DNA of 64,000 nucleotides from NCBI GenBank assembly GCA_963667595.2, contig CAXXWD010000005.1, positions 62,001-126,000 of the forward strand, read 5' to 3'. The notes under the pieces were generated by a model. The model did no database searches. It saw only the letters and a program-made list of their open reading frames with translations, and was not told the origin of the DNA. Position 1 is the first letter of the stretch. Each line of letters starts with the position of its first letter. This document shows, in pieces, positions 23,530 through 31,616 of this stretch. Position numbers and translations under genes: made by a program. The DNA comes from JAHJQZ01 sp963667595. GTDB taxonomy: Bacteria > Pseudomonadota > Alphaproteobacteria > Rhizobiales > Devosiaceae.

Positions 23530-24477
23530 ATGAAGGGGTTAATCATATCACCCCCAATGGGAGGCTCCGACAACGGAGCCTTCCAGTATTGCCCGTGGTT
23601 TGACGAACAATTAGTTAGAAGCTGGCTACTGTTCTGGGAGCGACTAGAATGGCCAGAAACGAATATAAAAATAGAAATCCCAGGATTTAGTCTTGAGATC
23701 CCGCTTGCAGACGCACTTTTATCTCTAGGGGCTCTCCAACGCACCAACATTGAAGTTGAGAAAAGTCTTAATAATGCTGAGATTTTTATATATCCGCATT
23801 TGAAAGCTTACGAGAAACTTGAATTGGAGAATCCAGGAACATGGTCTTTAGCAACTGGGCCTAATGCCTTTTCTGTGCCAGATATGCGCTATTCTAATTC
23901 CCCCGGAATAGAATTGAGACTAATAAGCGCTCTTCCTGTCCCAAACCGATCTGTTCCGCTAGAAGATGTACTTGAGTTTCGTCGACGCAGAAAGCCGGAG
24001 CTCGACTCTTTATTATCCGCCGTCGACGAAATCTCAGAACGGTTCCTTGATGATCCCAAACGACCGCTTGAGGAAAACGCTGCTGTTCGAAGATTCGCAA
24101 ACAACTGCCGCGACTATCTTACTACATGCGGCGAGAAATCATTTCCCGTGCGAATGCTAGACCTTTCTGCAAGATACACAGGTGCAGCAATGCTCGGCGC
24201 TAGCCCCTCTATTGCATTCGGCGCAAGCTTATCGGAGATAGTCGGAAACGGGCTTCTTGCGAGCGGCATGTTGGCCATCGGAGACAGGCTAAGCTTTTCC
24301 AGCAGACCTAAAAGCAATCATCCATATGCCTATGTATTTGATTATCATAGCGAGTTGTTTAGCCTGCGAGAAGGGCAATTTGAACCATTTGAACTCGATG
24401 AACCAGAAGTTGATCGGATACCTGTATTGCGAGGCTTTCCCAAAGACGACGTCGCCGCCATTTTTAAGGAGCCCTAA
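23530..24477 (+). CDS. Uncharacterised AT-rich orphan protein
   Basis: 315 aa from ATG 23530, four bases after the nrdJ stop. I do not recognise the family. The start MKGLIISPPMGGSDNGAF is followed by FDEQLVRSWLLFWERLEWPETNIK, then helical stretches (SLLSAVDEISERFLDDP), a basic-acidic middle and a C-terminal half with AMLGASPSIAFGASLSEIVGNGLLASG. There is no signal peptide or membrane segment. Base composition is unlike its neighbours: 17 of 60 bases are G or C at 23761-23820, while nrdJ is uniformly GC-rich. Codons such as TTA, ATA and AGA are frequent. This points to horizontal acquisition; no transposase or integrase accompanies it. Confidence 0.75.
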   Translation: MKGLIISPPMGGSDNGAFQYCPWFDEQLVRSWLLFWERLEWPETNIKIEIPGFSLEIPLADALLSLGALQRTNIEVEKSLNNAEIFIYPHLKAYEKLELENPGTWSLATGPNAFSVPDMRYSNSPGIELRLISALPVPNRSVPLEDVLEFRRRRKPELDSLLSAVDEISERFLDDPKRPLEENAAVRRFANNCRDYLTTCGEKSFPVRMLDLSARYTGAAMLGASPSIAFGASLSEIVGNGLLASGMLAIGDRLSFSSRPKSNHPYAYVFDYHSELFSLREGQFEPFELDEPEVDRIPVLRGFPKDDVAAIFKEP

Positions 24478-25247
24478 CTATGGTGACAGTGGACTACGGA
24501 GATTGCGGTGACAGTTTGCCAGATGCACCAAATCGCCCGATGAGCACCTTTTCCCCACCGATAGGTTCTCGATCACCTCACAGGGCGACATAGAGCGTGA
24601 GGCGACGTCCGTAGGCCATCTCTCCCCAGGTTGTCGTCCCGGGACCCATTCCCGCTCTCAGCCCGCGAATGCAATGCCTGTCTGCCAAATGCATAACACC
24701 CTCCCACGTCATCCTCGGGCTTGACCCGAGGATCCATGAAGCGGTTGCCGCAAGCACGTTGGCTCGCCTTTGGCGCAACCAGACGACCCAAAACAACTAC
24801 TGAGTGCTCACCTCTCCTCAACATAGATTCTCGGGTCAGGCCCGAGAATGACGAGTGGAGCGGTCTTTGTGCTGGGCAAGAATTGCCATTAGCCCCGGCC
24901 TTCGCCGGAGTGACGACTGGGGAGTTGATAGGGTAGTGCCGCACGCTTCTTCGTCATCCTCGGGCTTGACCCGAGGATCCATAGGGCATTCGTGCCGGCG
25001 TAGCGCTTTTCCGATGGCGCAAACTGCCGGAACAAATGCGACCGCAGCGTAATCAACTCGCTTCATCATGGATCCTCGGGTCAAGCCCGAGGATGACGCA
25101 TGGCGAGACGCGCGGTGCGACACATGGTGTGACGGGCGGCAAAACGAGCGGCGTGATGAGCGGCAAGGCGAGCGGCAAGACGGACAGCGTGACGATCGGA
25201 GGGATTGGCGGCCAACGCCATGCCTGCGCGTGAAGGCGCTCCTTTCG
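24478..25247. repeat. Repeat-dense intergenic region, left half (family A palindromes and a 12-bp tandem array)
   Basis: No credible gene in 770 bases. Family A palindromes of the form GTCATCCTCGGGCTTGACCC followed by GAGGATCCA lie at 24707-24737 (plus orientation), 24826-24854 (minus, slightly diverged), 24952-24982 (plus) and 25068-25098 (minus). A CCCCGGCCTTCGCCGGAGTG variant lies at 24891-24917. The stem CCTCGGG/CCCGAGG is conserved. A 12-bp tandem array follows (25134-25193, listed separately). Open frames here simply read through the repeats (for example xxRVKPEDD peptides). Confidence 0.8.
25134..25193. repeat. 12-bp tandem repeat, five units
   Basis: Units at 25134 (GGGCGGCAAAAC), 25146 (GAGCGGCGTGAT), 25158 (GAGCGGCAAGGC), 25170 (GAGCGGCAAGAC) and 25182 (GGACAGCGTGAC). 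The GCGGC core is conserved in the first four. A minisatellite in the gap before the GIY-YIG gene. Confidence 0.75.
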
Positions 25248-25535
25248 TTATCGCGTGATGACCGGCCAGAGGTCTTCCCATTTCGGGTTCATGCTCTCGA
25301 CAAGATCTAGCTTCCAGCGCCGCACCCAGTGCTTGATGTTCTTTTCCCGCTGAATGGCGGTGCGCATCTCGGCGTGAACCTCATACCAGACGAGCAGTTT
25401 TACGCCGTAATCGCGCGTGAAACCGGGCACGATGCCCTCGCGATGTTCCGAGACACGGCGGATGAGGTCGCTGGTCACGCCGGTATAGAGCGTGCCCCTT
25501 AGTTTACTCGCCATGATGTAGACGTAGCCACTCAT
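25248..25535 (-). CDS. Stand-alone GIY-YIG nuclease-domain protein
   Basis: 95 aa from ATG 25535 (MSGYVYIMASKLRGTLYTG). The open frame runs on to about 25790, but that part reads through family A repeats and is not protein-like. One complete GIY-YIG domain: YVYIMAS, TLYTGVTSDLIRRVSEHREG (the Y, T-G-V-T, R and H-E pattern), then WYEVHAEMRTAIQREKNIKHWVRRWKLDLVESMNPKWEDLW. Small single-domain relatives of UvrC and homing endonucleases like this are very common in alphaproteobacteria, often in many copies between housekeeping genes. Substrate unknown. It is wholly embedded in a repeat-rich gap. Confidence 0.9.
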   Translation of the reverse strand: MSGYVYIMASKLRGTLYTGVTSDLIRRVSEHREGIVPGFTRDYGVKLLVWYEVHAEMRTAIQREKNIKHWVRRWKLDLVESMNPKWEDLWPVITR

Positions 25536-26015
25536 GCATCTAAGGCAATGCCGAATGGGTCCTCGGGTCAAGCCCGAGGATGACGATGGAAGGGCTGGTG
25601 CAGGTGGACGATGGAGAGGTGAGACAAGTGGACGAGGAAGAGGTGGGGCAGGTAGACGATGGAGGGGATGGGATAGGTGCAGAATGCGGACGAGCATTGA
25701 ACCCCGGCCTTCGCCGGGGTAACGACTGGAGAAGCAATAGGACAGTGCCGCCCCACCTTCGTCATCCTCGGGCTTGACCCGAGGACCCAAGATGAGAAAA
25801 GGCGGAATACTCTGCGGTTGCTTTTGTTCAGGCTGATTGCGCCAACGGAAAAGCTCAGCGCTGACACGAATGCCCTATGGATCCTCGGGCTTGACCCGAG
25901 GATGACGAAGAAAGGGATGGGCGGGTGAACGATGAGGAATTGACAGGGCGGCACCACAAATATCCTCGTCATTCCCGCTTTCGCGGGGATGACGATAAAG
26001 AATCAGCGCGCTCCT
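25536..26015. repeat. Repeat-dense intergenic region, right half
   Basis: No gene in 480 bases. Family A palindromes at 25558-25586 (minus), 25760-25790 (plus) and 25878-25908 (stem TCCTCGGGCTTGACCCGAGGA), variants at 25700-25724 (CCCCGGCCTTCGCCGGGG) and 25968-25994 (TCATTCCCGCTTTCGCGGGG type), and a 24-bp tandem array at 25601-25672. The GIY-YIG gene must be expressed from a promoter in or beyond this block. Confidence 0.8.
25601..25672. repeat. 24-bp tandem repeat, three units
   Basis: Units start at 25601, 25625 and 25649. Each begins CA(A/G)GT(G/A)GACGA and continues as a G/A-rich half. Purine-rich on the plus strand. A partial fourth unit is not obvious. Confidence 0.75.
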
Positions 26016-26744
26016 TCACCTCACAGTCCGCCGCTCGTACGCCGCCACCAGCCCGTCCAAAAACCCGAACAGCGCCGCGTTCATCTCGTCATAGCTATTG
26101 GTCCGAAGTGCCTCCGGCTGCTGGACAAACTTTCGGTTGCGGGCCTCGGCCAGTTCGTCCGATGAGGCGGCGATCAGGCCCTCGATTTCTTTTGGGGTGA
26201 ATTCCAGGTGGCACTGGAAGCCGAAGACGCGGTCGGAATAGGCGATGATCTGGCGGGGACAGCCTTGGCTCGTTGCAAGAACGACGGCGTCCGGCGTGAG
26301 GCCGGGCATGTCGCCGTGCCAATGGCCGACATCAAGCCCTGCCCCGAACCCGGCAAAAAGCGGATGACGGCGGCCCGCCTCGGTCATCACGATCGGGAAC
26401 GTGCCGATTTCCTTTTCCGGACTGTGGGCGAAAGGCGCGCCGAGGGCCTCGCCAAGAAGCTGCGCGCCGAGGCAGATGCCGATGACCGGCTTGCCGGAGG
26501 CGACGGCGGCGGCGATCAGGGCCTGTTCGGCAACACTGTCGAAATGCGGACACTCGGCGCGCGTCGTCGCCGGGGATTGCGGGCCGCCCAGCACCACGAG
26601 CAGGTCGAATCCATCGACATCACCCGGCAGGCGGTCACCGGCAAAAACACGCGAATAGCTTGCCGCATGGCCCCGCTCGGCGACCCATCTCACATAGGCG
26701 CCCGGCGCCTCGAAGGCTTCATGCATGATAAAATGCACGCGCAT
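26016..26744 (-). CDS. Class I glutamine amidotransferase (type 1, GuaA-like domain)
   Basis: 242 aa from ATG 26744, preferred over the GTG at 26762 because GGAAAGGA lies seven bases before it. Class I glutaminase fold: FDLLVVLGGPQSP, nucleophile in GKPVIGICLGAQLLGEALGA (Cys of GICLG), and the catalytic His/Glu in FGFQCHLEFTP. Glutamine or a gamma-glutamyl substrate is hydrolysed. The protein is a stand-alone domain, like those annotated as GMP synthase-like or gamma-glutamyl hydrolases, so the acceptor is unknown. Confidence 0.92.
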   Translation of the reverse strand: MRVHFIMHEAFEAPGAYVRWVAERGHAASYSRVFAGDRLPGDVDGFDLLVVLGGPQSPATTRAECPHFDSVAEQALIAAAVASGKPVIGICLGAQLLGEALGAPFAHSPEKEIGTFPIVMTEAGRRHPLFAGFGAGLDVGHWHGDMPGLTPDAVVLATSQGCPRQIIAYSDRVFGFQCHLEFTPKEIEGLIAASSDELAEARNRKFVQQPEALRTNSYDEMNAALFGFLDGLVAAYERRTVR

Positions 26745-27309
26745 CGGGATATCCTTTCCCACTTCGTTCCGACCTGCCGGTCATCGCATCGTCATGCATC
26801 GAATTCATGCGCGAAGGCAATGCACAGATGCGCCATCGATACCCTGCAAACCCGGGTGGCAACGACCGAACAGGGCACGGCCCATCCCTGCTCCCGGGTC
26901 ATTCCGGGACGTGATCCCGGAACCTGCTCGCAACGCTCCTTGTCGCTGCCTTTCATTGGGAAACACGGCATCCGGGAGCCCGAATCAACAAAAAAACCAC
27001 GACTGGTGGCAAATGAGAGTGGATCCCGGCATCACATGCCGGGATGGTTCCGAAATTGTGGCGACGTGGAGCCATGCCCCTACCCGCGACACGCCGACCC
27101 ATCTCAGCCTCGCGTTGCGATCGTTCCCTTCGATCCTCTTGCCCTGCCCCGGGCCGCCGGTTGCAACGTGACGGTTCGATGACAACAAAGCCTGTGGAAA
27201 AGCAAAGATTTATCGTGAAGCGACCACTTAGGACTGTTTCGACGGCGACGAAGCTGCAAGACAAAAAGGAAAACGGGACGACGCCTCACGTCGCCGAATT
27301 CAGTACCGA
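26745..27309. other. Intergenic region upstream of the Pit transporter
   Basis: About 565 bases with no credible gene. It holds two family A-like palindromes: 26893-26922 (GTCATTCCGGGACGTGATCC then CGGAACC) and 27014-27046 (GATCCCGGCATCACATGCCG then GGATGG). The stretch 27183-27260 is AT-richer and probably carries the promoter of the transporter. No Pho box (two CTGTCAT-like direct repeats) was recognised. Confidence 0.5.
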
Positions 27310-28815
27310 ATGGCCAAAAGCGCACTCGACAAGGACCTCAAGAAGGTCGCCAGCATTGAAACGGCGACGCACGACGTTTCCCTGAAACTCGCGGCGCCGG
27401 GTCTGGCCGTGCTGTTCATTCTGGTCGTGGTGATCTGGGCGATCTTTTTCATCGCCGGCGGGCCGTTCTCCTATCTGGTCATCACGGCGGCGGTCATCTC
27501 GGCCTATATGGCGCTCAATGTCGGCGCCAACGACGTTGCCAACAATATGGGGCCGGCCGTCGGCGGTCGGGCGTTGACCATGGCGGGGGCGCTCGCCATC
27601 GCCGCCGTGTGCGAGGCGGCCGGGGCGCTTTTGGCCGGAGGCGATGTCGTCACCACCGTGTCGAGCCGCCTGCTCAACCCCGATATCCCTCTCAGCGCCC
27701 GCGATTTCATTCTGGTGATGAGCGCGGCCGGGCTTGCCTCGGCCATGTGGATTCACATCGCAACCTTTCTCAACGCGCCGGTCTCGACCACCCATTCAGT
27801 GGTTGGCGGCATCGTTGGGGCGGGCATGGCCGCCGCCGGCTTCTCCGTCGCGGCCTGGCCAGTGCTCGGCACCATCATCTTGAGCTGGATCATCTCGCCA
27901 GTGATGGGCGGCGTTCTCGCCTCTGTCATGTTGGTCGGCGTTCACTTCACCATTACCGGCAAACGCGACAAGCTCGCCGGCGCGCGCCTGTGGGTGCCGA
28001 TCTTCGTGGCCTTCATGGTTGGCATCTTCGCCATGTATCTGGTCTTCAAGGGGCTCAATCGCGTCTGGAAGCCCGGCATGCCCGCGATCATGGCCGTCGG
28101 CATCATGGCGGGCCTTTTGAGCTATGCCATCGCCCGGCCATGGATCGCGCGCCGTCTGCCGCATCTCGAAAACCGCACCAAACATGTGTCGAGCCTGTTC
28201 CGCCTGCCGCTCATTCTGGCCACGGGGCTTTTGTCCTTCGCCCATGGCGCCAACGATGTCGCCAACGCCGTCGGCCCGCTGGCGGCCATCGTGGCAGCGG
28301 CCAAGACCGGGCTGGCCAACCCCACCGAGGTCACCCTGCCGCTCTGGGTTCTGGGTATCGGCGCCGCCGGCATCGCGGTCGGGCTGGCCCTGTTCGGGCC
28401 GCGCCTCATCCGCATGGTCGGCGAAAAGATCACCAAGATGAACGAGATCAGGGCCTATTGCGTGGCCCTGTCGGCGGCCGTCACCGTGTTGCTGGCCTCG
28501 GCGCTCGGCCTGCCCGTGTCCTCGACCCATGTCGCGGTCGGGGCCGTGTTCGGCGTCGGTTTTTTGCGCGAATACTTGTCGAACGCGATGATCCGCAACC
28601 CGCCGCTCAAGGTGAACGTGCCGGAGGCGACATCCAGCCAGTTCAACCAGAGCGCCGAACAGGCGGTCAACCGGCTCAAGGGGCGCGACAAGCGTCGGCT
28701 GGTGCGCCGGCAGCATGCCTGGGCCATCGGCGCTGCCTGGGTCATCACCGTGCCCGCCTCGGCCCTGGTCGCCGCCCTGCTCTACATGGTGATGCGTTTG
28801 CTGCCGGGAACCTGA
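27310..28815 (+). CDS. pit: Inorganic phosphate transporter, PiT family
   Basis: 501 aa. Membrane symporter for phosphate. The twofold PiT signature is present: NVGANDVANNMGPAVGGRALTM in the N-terminal half and FAHGANDVANAVGPLAAI in the C-terminal half. About ten hydrophobic segments are visible, with a central part containing ITGKRDKLAGARLWVP. An N-terminal cytosolic extension of about 25 residues (MAKSALDKDLKKVASIE) and a C-terminal charged region (NQSAEQAVNRLKGRDKRRLVRR) before the last helix are typical of the alphaproteobacterial form. No PhoU-like (DUF47) gene is adjacent, unlike many pit loci. Confidence 0.93.
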   Translation: MAKSALDKDLKKVASIETATHDVSLKLAAPGLAVLFILVVVIWAIFFIAGGPFSYLVITAAVISAYMALNVGANDVANNMGPAVGGRALTMAGALAIAAVCEAAGALLAGGDVVTTVSSRLLNPDIPLSARDFILVMSAAGLASAMWIHIATFLNAPVSTTHSVVGGIVGAGMAAAGFSVAAWPVLGTIILSWIISPVMGGVLASVMLVGVHFTITGKRDKLAGARLWVPIFVAFMVGIFAMYLVFKGLNRVWKPGMPAIMAVGIMAGLLSYAIARPWIARRLPHLENRTKHVSSLFRLPLILATGLLSFAHGANDVANAVGPLAAIVAAAKTGLANPTEVTLPLWVLGIGAAGIAVGLALFGPRLIRMVGEKITKMNEIRAYCVALSAAVTVLLASALGLPVSSTHVAVGAVFGVGFLREYLSNAMIRNPPLKVNVPEATSSQFNQSAEQAVNRLKGRDKRRLVRRQHAWAIGAAWVITVPASALVAALLYMVMRLLPGT

Positions 28816-28836
28816 AAAAACCTTAAGGCACTTTCA

Positions 28837-28859
28837 GGAAAAGTGGTTCCCACTTTTCC
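28837..28859. repeat. Family B palindrome
   Basis: GGAAAAGTGG and CCACTTTTCC are a perfect 10-bp inverted repeat with loop TTC. It lies 21 bases after the pit stop and is followed by the family C element. It may serve as the 3' boundary of pit. Confidence 0.75.
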
Positions 28860-28890
28860 GGTTTAAGAAAAACGCGACAAAACAACAAGC

Positions 28891-28934
28891 TAGAGCCGAT
28901 CACCCGGCTCAACCAAAACGTGATCTGCTCTAGC
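28891..28934. repeat. Family C interspersed repeat, copy 2
   Basis: AGAGC...GCTCT and GATCAC...GTGATC are nested inverted arms; the 34-base core (28900-28933) matches 9535-9568 at 28 of 34 positions. It overlaps the last codons of the NUDIX gene. Confidence 0.7.
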
Positions 28935-29403
28935 CGCCGGTCTGGATGCGGCGACTGAAATCCGCTGCAATCCGCGAAGCCTGTCGACTGGCCATCAACT
29001 GTTTCACCTGTGGCAGGAGCGCCCAGTGGCGGAAGCGCTGCGGCTCCTCGGGCCAGATATCCAACTGTTCGGTGACGGCGAACGGATAAAGATACACCTT
29101 TACAAGGCTTTCAGTGCTGTTGTTGCGCGGGTGCAGATAAGCCCCCACGGGGGTCTCGCCAACCGTGCCGCGGATCCCGGCTTCCTCGAAGGATTCGCGC
29201 GCCACCGTGTCGCTCGGCCTCTCGCCCTTTTCGAGCGAGCCTTTTGGAAAGACCCAGTTGGCGCTCCGCCGCGAGGTGATCATCAGGAAGACCACCTTGT
29301 CCTCGACGATCTGATAGGGGATGGCGCCATATTGCGCACCTTCCGGCTCTTCGGGGTTCGAACCGAAGTGAAGCAGACGATTGGCAAAACGGACGAGAGA
29401 CAT
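28930..29403 (-). CDS. NUDIX hydrolase
   Basis: 157 aa from ATG 29403 (MSLVRFANRLLHFG); an in-frame start 30 codons earlier would add a basic leader lacking family similarity. The complete Nudix box is GSLEKGERPSDTVARESFEE followed by AGI (G-x5-E-x7-REUxEExGU). Residues before it include GAIPYQIVEDKVVFLMITSRRSANWVFPKG, typical of diphosphoinositol-polyphosphate-phosphohydrolase-like Nudix proteins. Probably cleaves a nucleoside diphosphate derivative; substrate not assignable. Confidence 0.92.
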   Translation of the reverse strand: MSLVRFANRLLHFGSNPEEPEGAQYGAIPYQIVEDKVVFLMITSRRSANWVFPKGSLEKGERPSDTVARESFEEAGIRGTVGETPVGAYLHPRNNSTESLVKVYLYPFAVTEQLDIWPEEPQRFRHWALLPQVKQLMASRQASRIAADFSRRIQTGG

Positions 29404-29639
29404 GAGACGGTTGGAACTTTGGATGGGCGGCAGCGGGATGCGGCGTCGGAAAAAGCCTCTTCCCTTGCTAACCCGTTCGGGCGGATTAGCCAAGCGCTAC
29501 GCCATCACCGTTGCGTTTCCCCGAAGGCGCGCCGCCTCGCCTCCGTTCGAGACATCGGCTTTTTTCATTACGACCATATCGGCATGACGGGCGAAGCGTC
29601 TGTTCATCGGGTCCCGGCCCGATCGGCGCCGACAATCGG

Positions 29640-30860
29640 TCAGTCCTTTCGATGAGCTTCGAGCCAGTTCACCAATCCCCGCCCCGCGGCGCGGCCGGTG
29701 GCGAAACAGCCGGTCAACAGATAGCCGCCGGTCGGCGCGTCCCAGTCGAGCATCTCGCCGGCGGCGAAAACACCCGGCAGCTTGTTGAGCATGTAGCCGG
29801 CGTCGAGTTCGGCAAGGGCAATCCCGCCCGCCGAGGAAATCGCCTCCTCGATCGGGCGCGGACGTTTAACGGCAAGCGGTAGGGCCTTGATACGCGCGGC
29901 CAGCGCCTCGACGGACAAGGCGCCCGCATCGGGGACGCGTTCGCGCAACAAACCGGCTTTGACGCCGTCGAGGCCGGCACCTTTGCGCAGCCTGTTGGCA
30001 AAACTGGCTTTTCCCGGCTGACGCGCCAGATCGCCGACAAGGCGTTCATGCGATCTGTCCGGCACCAGATCGAGCATCAACACCGCCGTTTCGGCCACAT
30101 CGAGCGCAGCACGCAGCGCGGACGAATGGGCATAGACAAGTCCTCCCTCGATCCCGTGGGCGGTCACCATGAACTCGCCCCGCATCGTTCCGGCGACAGA
30201 CGTCGCTGTGACGGCTTTGACCGGTTGCCCGGCGAAACGGGAGACGAAAACGGGACTCCAGTCGACATCGAAGCCGCAATTGGACGGCTTCAGCGGCACC
30301 ACTTTCACGCCCTTTTCGCAAAGGAGAGACACCCAGGCCGCATCGGAGCCGAGGCGCGGATAACTGGCGCCTCCAAGCGCCAGAAGCGCGGCATCGGGCG
30401 CGATCCTTATGCGGCCGTCCGGGGTTTCGAAGACCAGCGATCCGGCATCGAAGCCGATCCAGCGATGGCGGGTTTTGAGGGTCACGCCGAGCCCGTCGAG
30501 CCGTTTCAGCCAGGCGCGCAAGAGCGGCGAGGCCTTCATGACTTTCGGAAACACCCGCCCCGACGACCCAACATAGGTTTCGGCACCCAGCCCGTCGGCC
30601 CAGGCGCGCACGTCGGTGGCGCCAAACCCATCGAGCGCCGGTTTCAGGAACGCCACCGCCGCGCCATAGCGTGGTACAAAATCGTCCGGGGCTTCGTTTC
30701 GGGTCAGGTTGAGCCCCGACTTGCCGGCCAGCAACAGCTTGCGCGCCGGCGCCGGCATGGCATCGTATAGCGTCACATTCAGTCCGGCTTCGGCCGCTGT
30801 CTCGGCGGCGCTCAAGCCCGCCGGTCCTGCTCCGACAATCGCAATGGATTTGTTCTTCAT
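29640..30860 (-). CDS. NAD(P)/FAD-dependent oxidoreductase, HI0933-like (TIGR03862 type)
   Basis: 406 aa from ATG 30860, the start matching the flavin-binding strand MKNKSIAIVGAGPAGLSAAE (GxGxxG at 10-15). Upstream open reading in the same frame lies over the next gene and is not used. Other marks: KLLLAGKSGLNLTRNE, ALLALGGASYPRLGSDAAW, and at the end FAAGEMLDWDAPTGGYLLTGCFATGRAAG, the second FAD motif. The family is flavin-binding with no established substrate in most members. The membrane protein gene 47 bases upstream is on the same strand. Confidence 0.9.
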   Translation of the reverse strand: MKNKSIAIVGAGPAGLSAAETAAEAGLNVTLYDAMPAPARKLLLAGKSGLNLTRNEAPDDFVPRYGAAVAFLKPALDGFGATDVRAWADGLGAETYVGSSGRVFPKVMKASPLLRAWLKRLDGLGVTLKTRHRWIGFDAGSLVFETPDGRIRIAPDAALLALGGASYPRLGSDAAWVSLLCEKGVKVVPLKPSNCGFDVDWSPVFVSRFAGQPVKAVTATSVAGTMRGEFMVTAHGIEGGLVYAHSSALRAALDVAETAVLMLDLVPDRSHERLVGDLARQPGKASFANRLRKGAGLDGVKAGLLRERVPDAGALSVEALAARIKALPLAVKRPRPIEEAISSAGGIALAELDAGYMLNKLPGVFAAGEMLDWDAPTGGYLLTGCFATGRAAGRGLVNWLEAHRKD

Positions 30861-30907
30861 GACCCATGGCGTTGCCACGAAGCGGGCATAATCACAAGGC
30901 GTTTCGT

Positions 30908-31240
30908 TCAGCGCCGGTTCCGCTTGATCTGCCACCATCTCCACAAACGGCGCACCCGGATGACGGTATCGGCGAGCGGTCCACGCAGAATCGGCACATC
31001 GAGCGCGAGCAGCAGCAAGCCGAGCGGCAACATCCAGATGCCCAGCACGGGCAGGAAACTGAGCACGCCGCCGACGACCAGAAACAGGGCGATCGGCAAA
31101 CGAATCAGGGCGGCGCCCGGCGTGCGCAGACCCGCCCACAACCCGAGAAGCGGCTTGGGAATGGCACGTTCGATTCTTTCAAGCAGCCGGCGAAAGCGCA
31201 GTGCCGCCTTACTGGTTCTGATGGGTTTGTGATCCGTCAT
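30908..31240 (-). CDS. Small membrane protein, PGPGW-like hydrophobic pattern
   Basis: 110 aa from ATG 31240. A basic N-terminal stretch, then two close hydrophobic segments (RLPIALFLVVGGVLSFLP and GIWMLPLGLLLLALD), and a basic C-terminus (RVRRLWRWWQIKRNRR). It resembles the small two-helix inner-membrane proteins near the PGPGW family, but the PGPG motif itself is not intact. Function unknown. It lies just upstream of the flavoprotein gene. Confidence 0.75.
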   Translation of the reverse strand: MTDHKPIRTSKAALRFRRLLERIERAIPKPLLGLWAGLRTPGAALIRLPIALFLVVGGVLSFLPVLGIWMLPLGLLLLALDVPILRGPLADTVIRVRRLWRWWQIKRNRR

Positions 31241-31616
31241 CCGGCTTGAGATGGGCACAAAGCGGCGCGTTGCAAGTCTTGTCACCGATTTTTCCTCGCC
31301 AAAGCATCCGGATCCTTTCTGCCCGGTCTCAAAGTTCGGGTTTGCGACTGAGGACATGTTGATTTATCCTGAGGTCGATCCTGAAACCCTGCCCCTTTCG
31401 AGCCATGCCAAGTGACGTGGTCTGGGCGATGCGTCTTCGGAAGGAAAATGGGTCTTCATGGACGATAAATTCGTGCTCAAGGCCGACTGGATCGACGCCA
31501 CCTGCGATGGCGAAGTCAACCTAGAACAAGTCTATTCGGTCGACTGACACGCCTTAATAACATCCCATTTCCGGTGGATGCGGTATCCACCGCACCATGC
31601 CTCCAGGAGTTGCATC
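31241..31616. other. Intergenic region upstream of the aldo/keto reductase
   Basis: About 375 bases between divergent genes. It contains one possible small reading frame (31458-31547, listed separately). GGAGGT-like spacing is poor elsewhere. The region should carry the promoters of both the membrane protein (minus) and the reductase (plus). Confidence 0.4.
31458..31547 (+). CDS. Possible 29-residue small protein
   Basis: ATG 31458 to TGA 31547, with GGAAGGA (31439-31445) 12 bases upstream, a slightly long spacing. The sequence is acidic and balanced (MDDKFVLKADWIDATCDGEV then NLEQVYSVD). It might be a real small protein, a truncated relict or chance. No homologue is recognised. Confidence 0.25.
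   Translation: MDDKFVLKADWIDATCDGEVNLEQVYSVD

Noticed and set aside
25540..25790. N-terminal extension of the GIY-YIG protein
   Set aside because: It is translated from palindromic repeats (RVKPEDD and SSSGLTRGP peptides), not a domain.
24700..26000. CRISPR array
   Set aside because: Repeats occur in both orientations with irregular spacing (about 50 to 450 bases), vary in sequence and have no cas genes. They are dispersed palindromes, not CRISPR.
27180..27310. Pho box before the Pit transporter
   Set aside because: No pair of CTGTCAT-like half-sites 11 bases apart was found.
29640..31139. N-terminal extension of the flavoprotein
   Set aside because: The part before residue 94 lies over the small membrane protein gene in another frame; ATG 30860 begins exactly at the FAD-binding strand.
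31238..31357. 39-residue N-terminal extension of the PGPGW-like membrane protein
   Set aside because: The leader has no conserved pattern or ribosome site; ATG 31240 gives the usual short protein.
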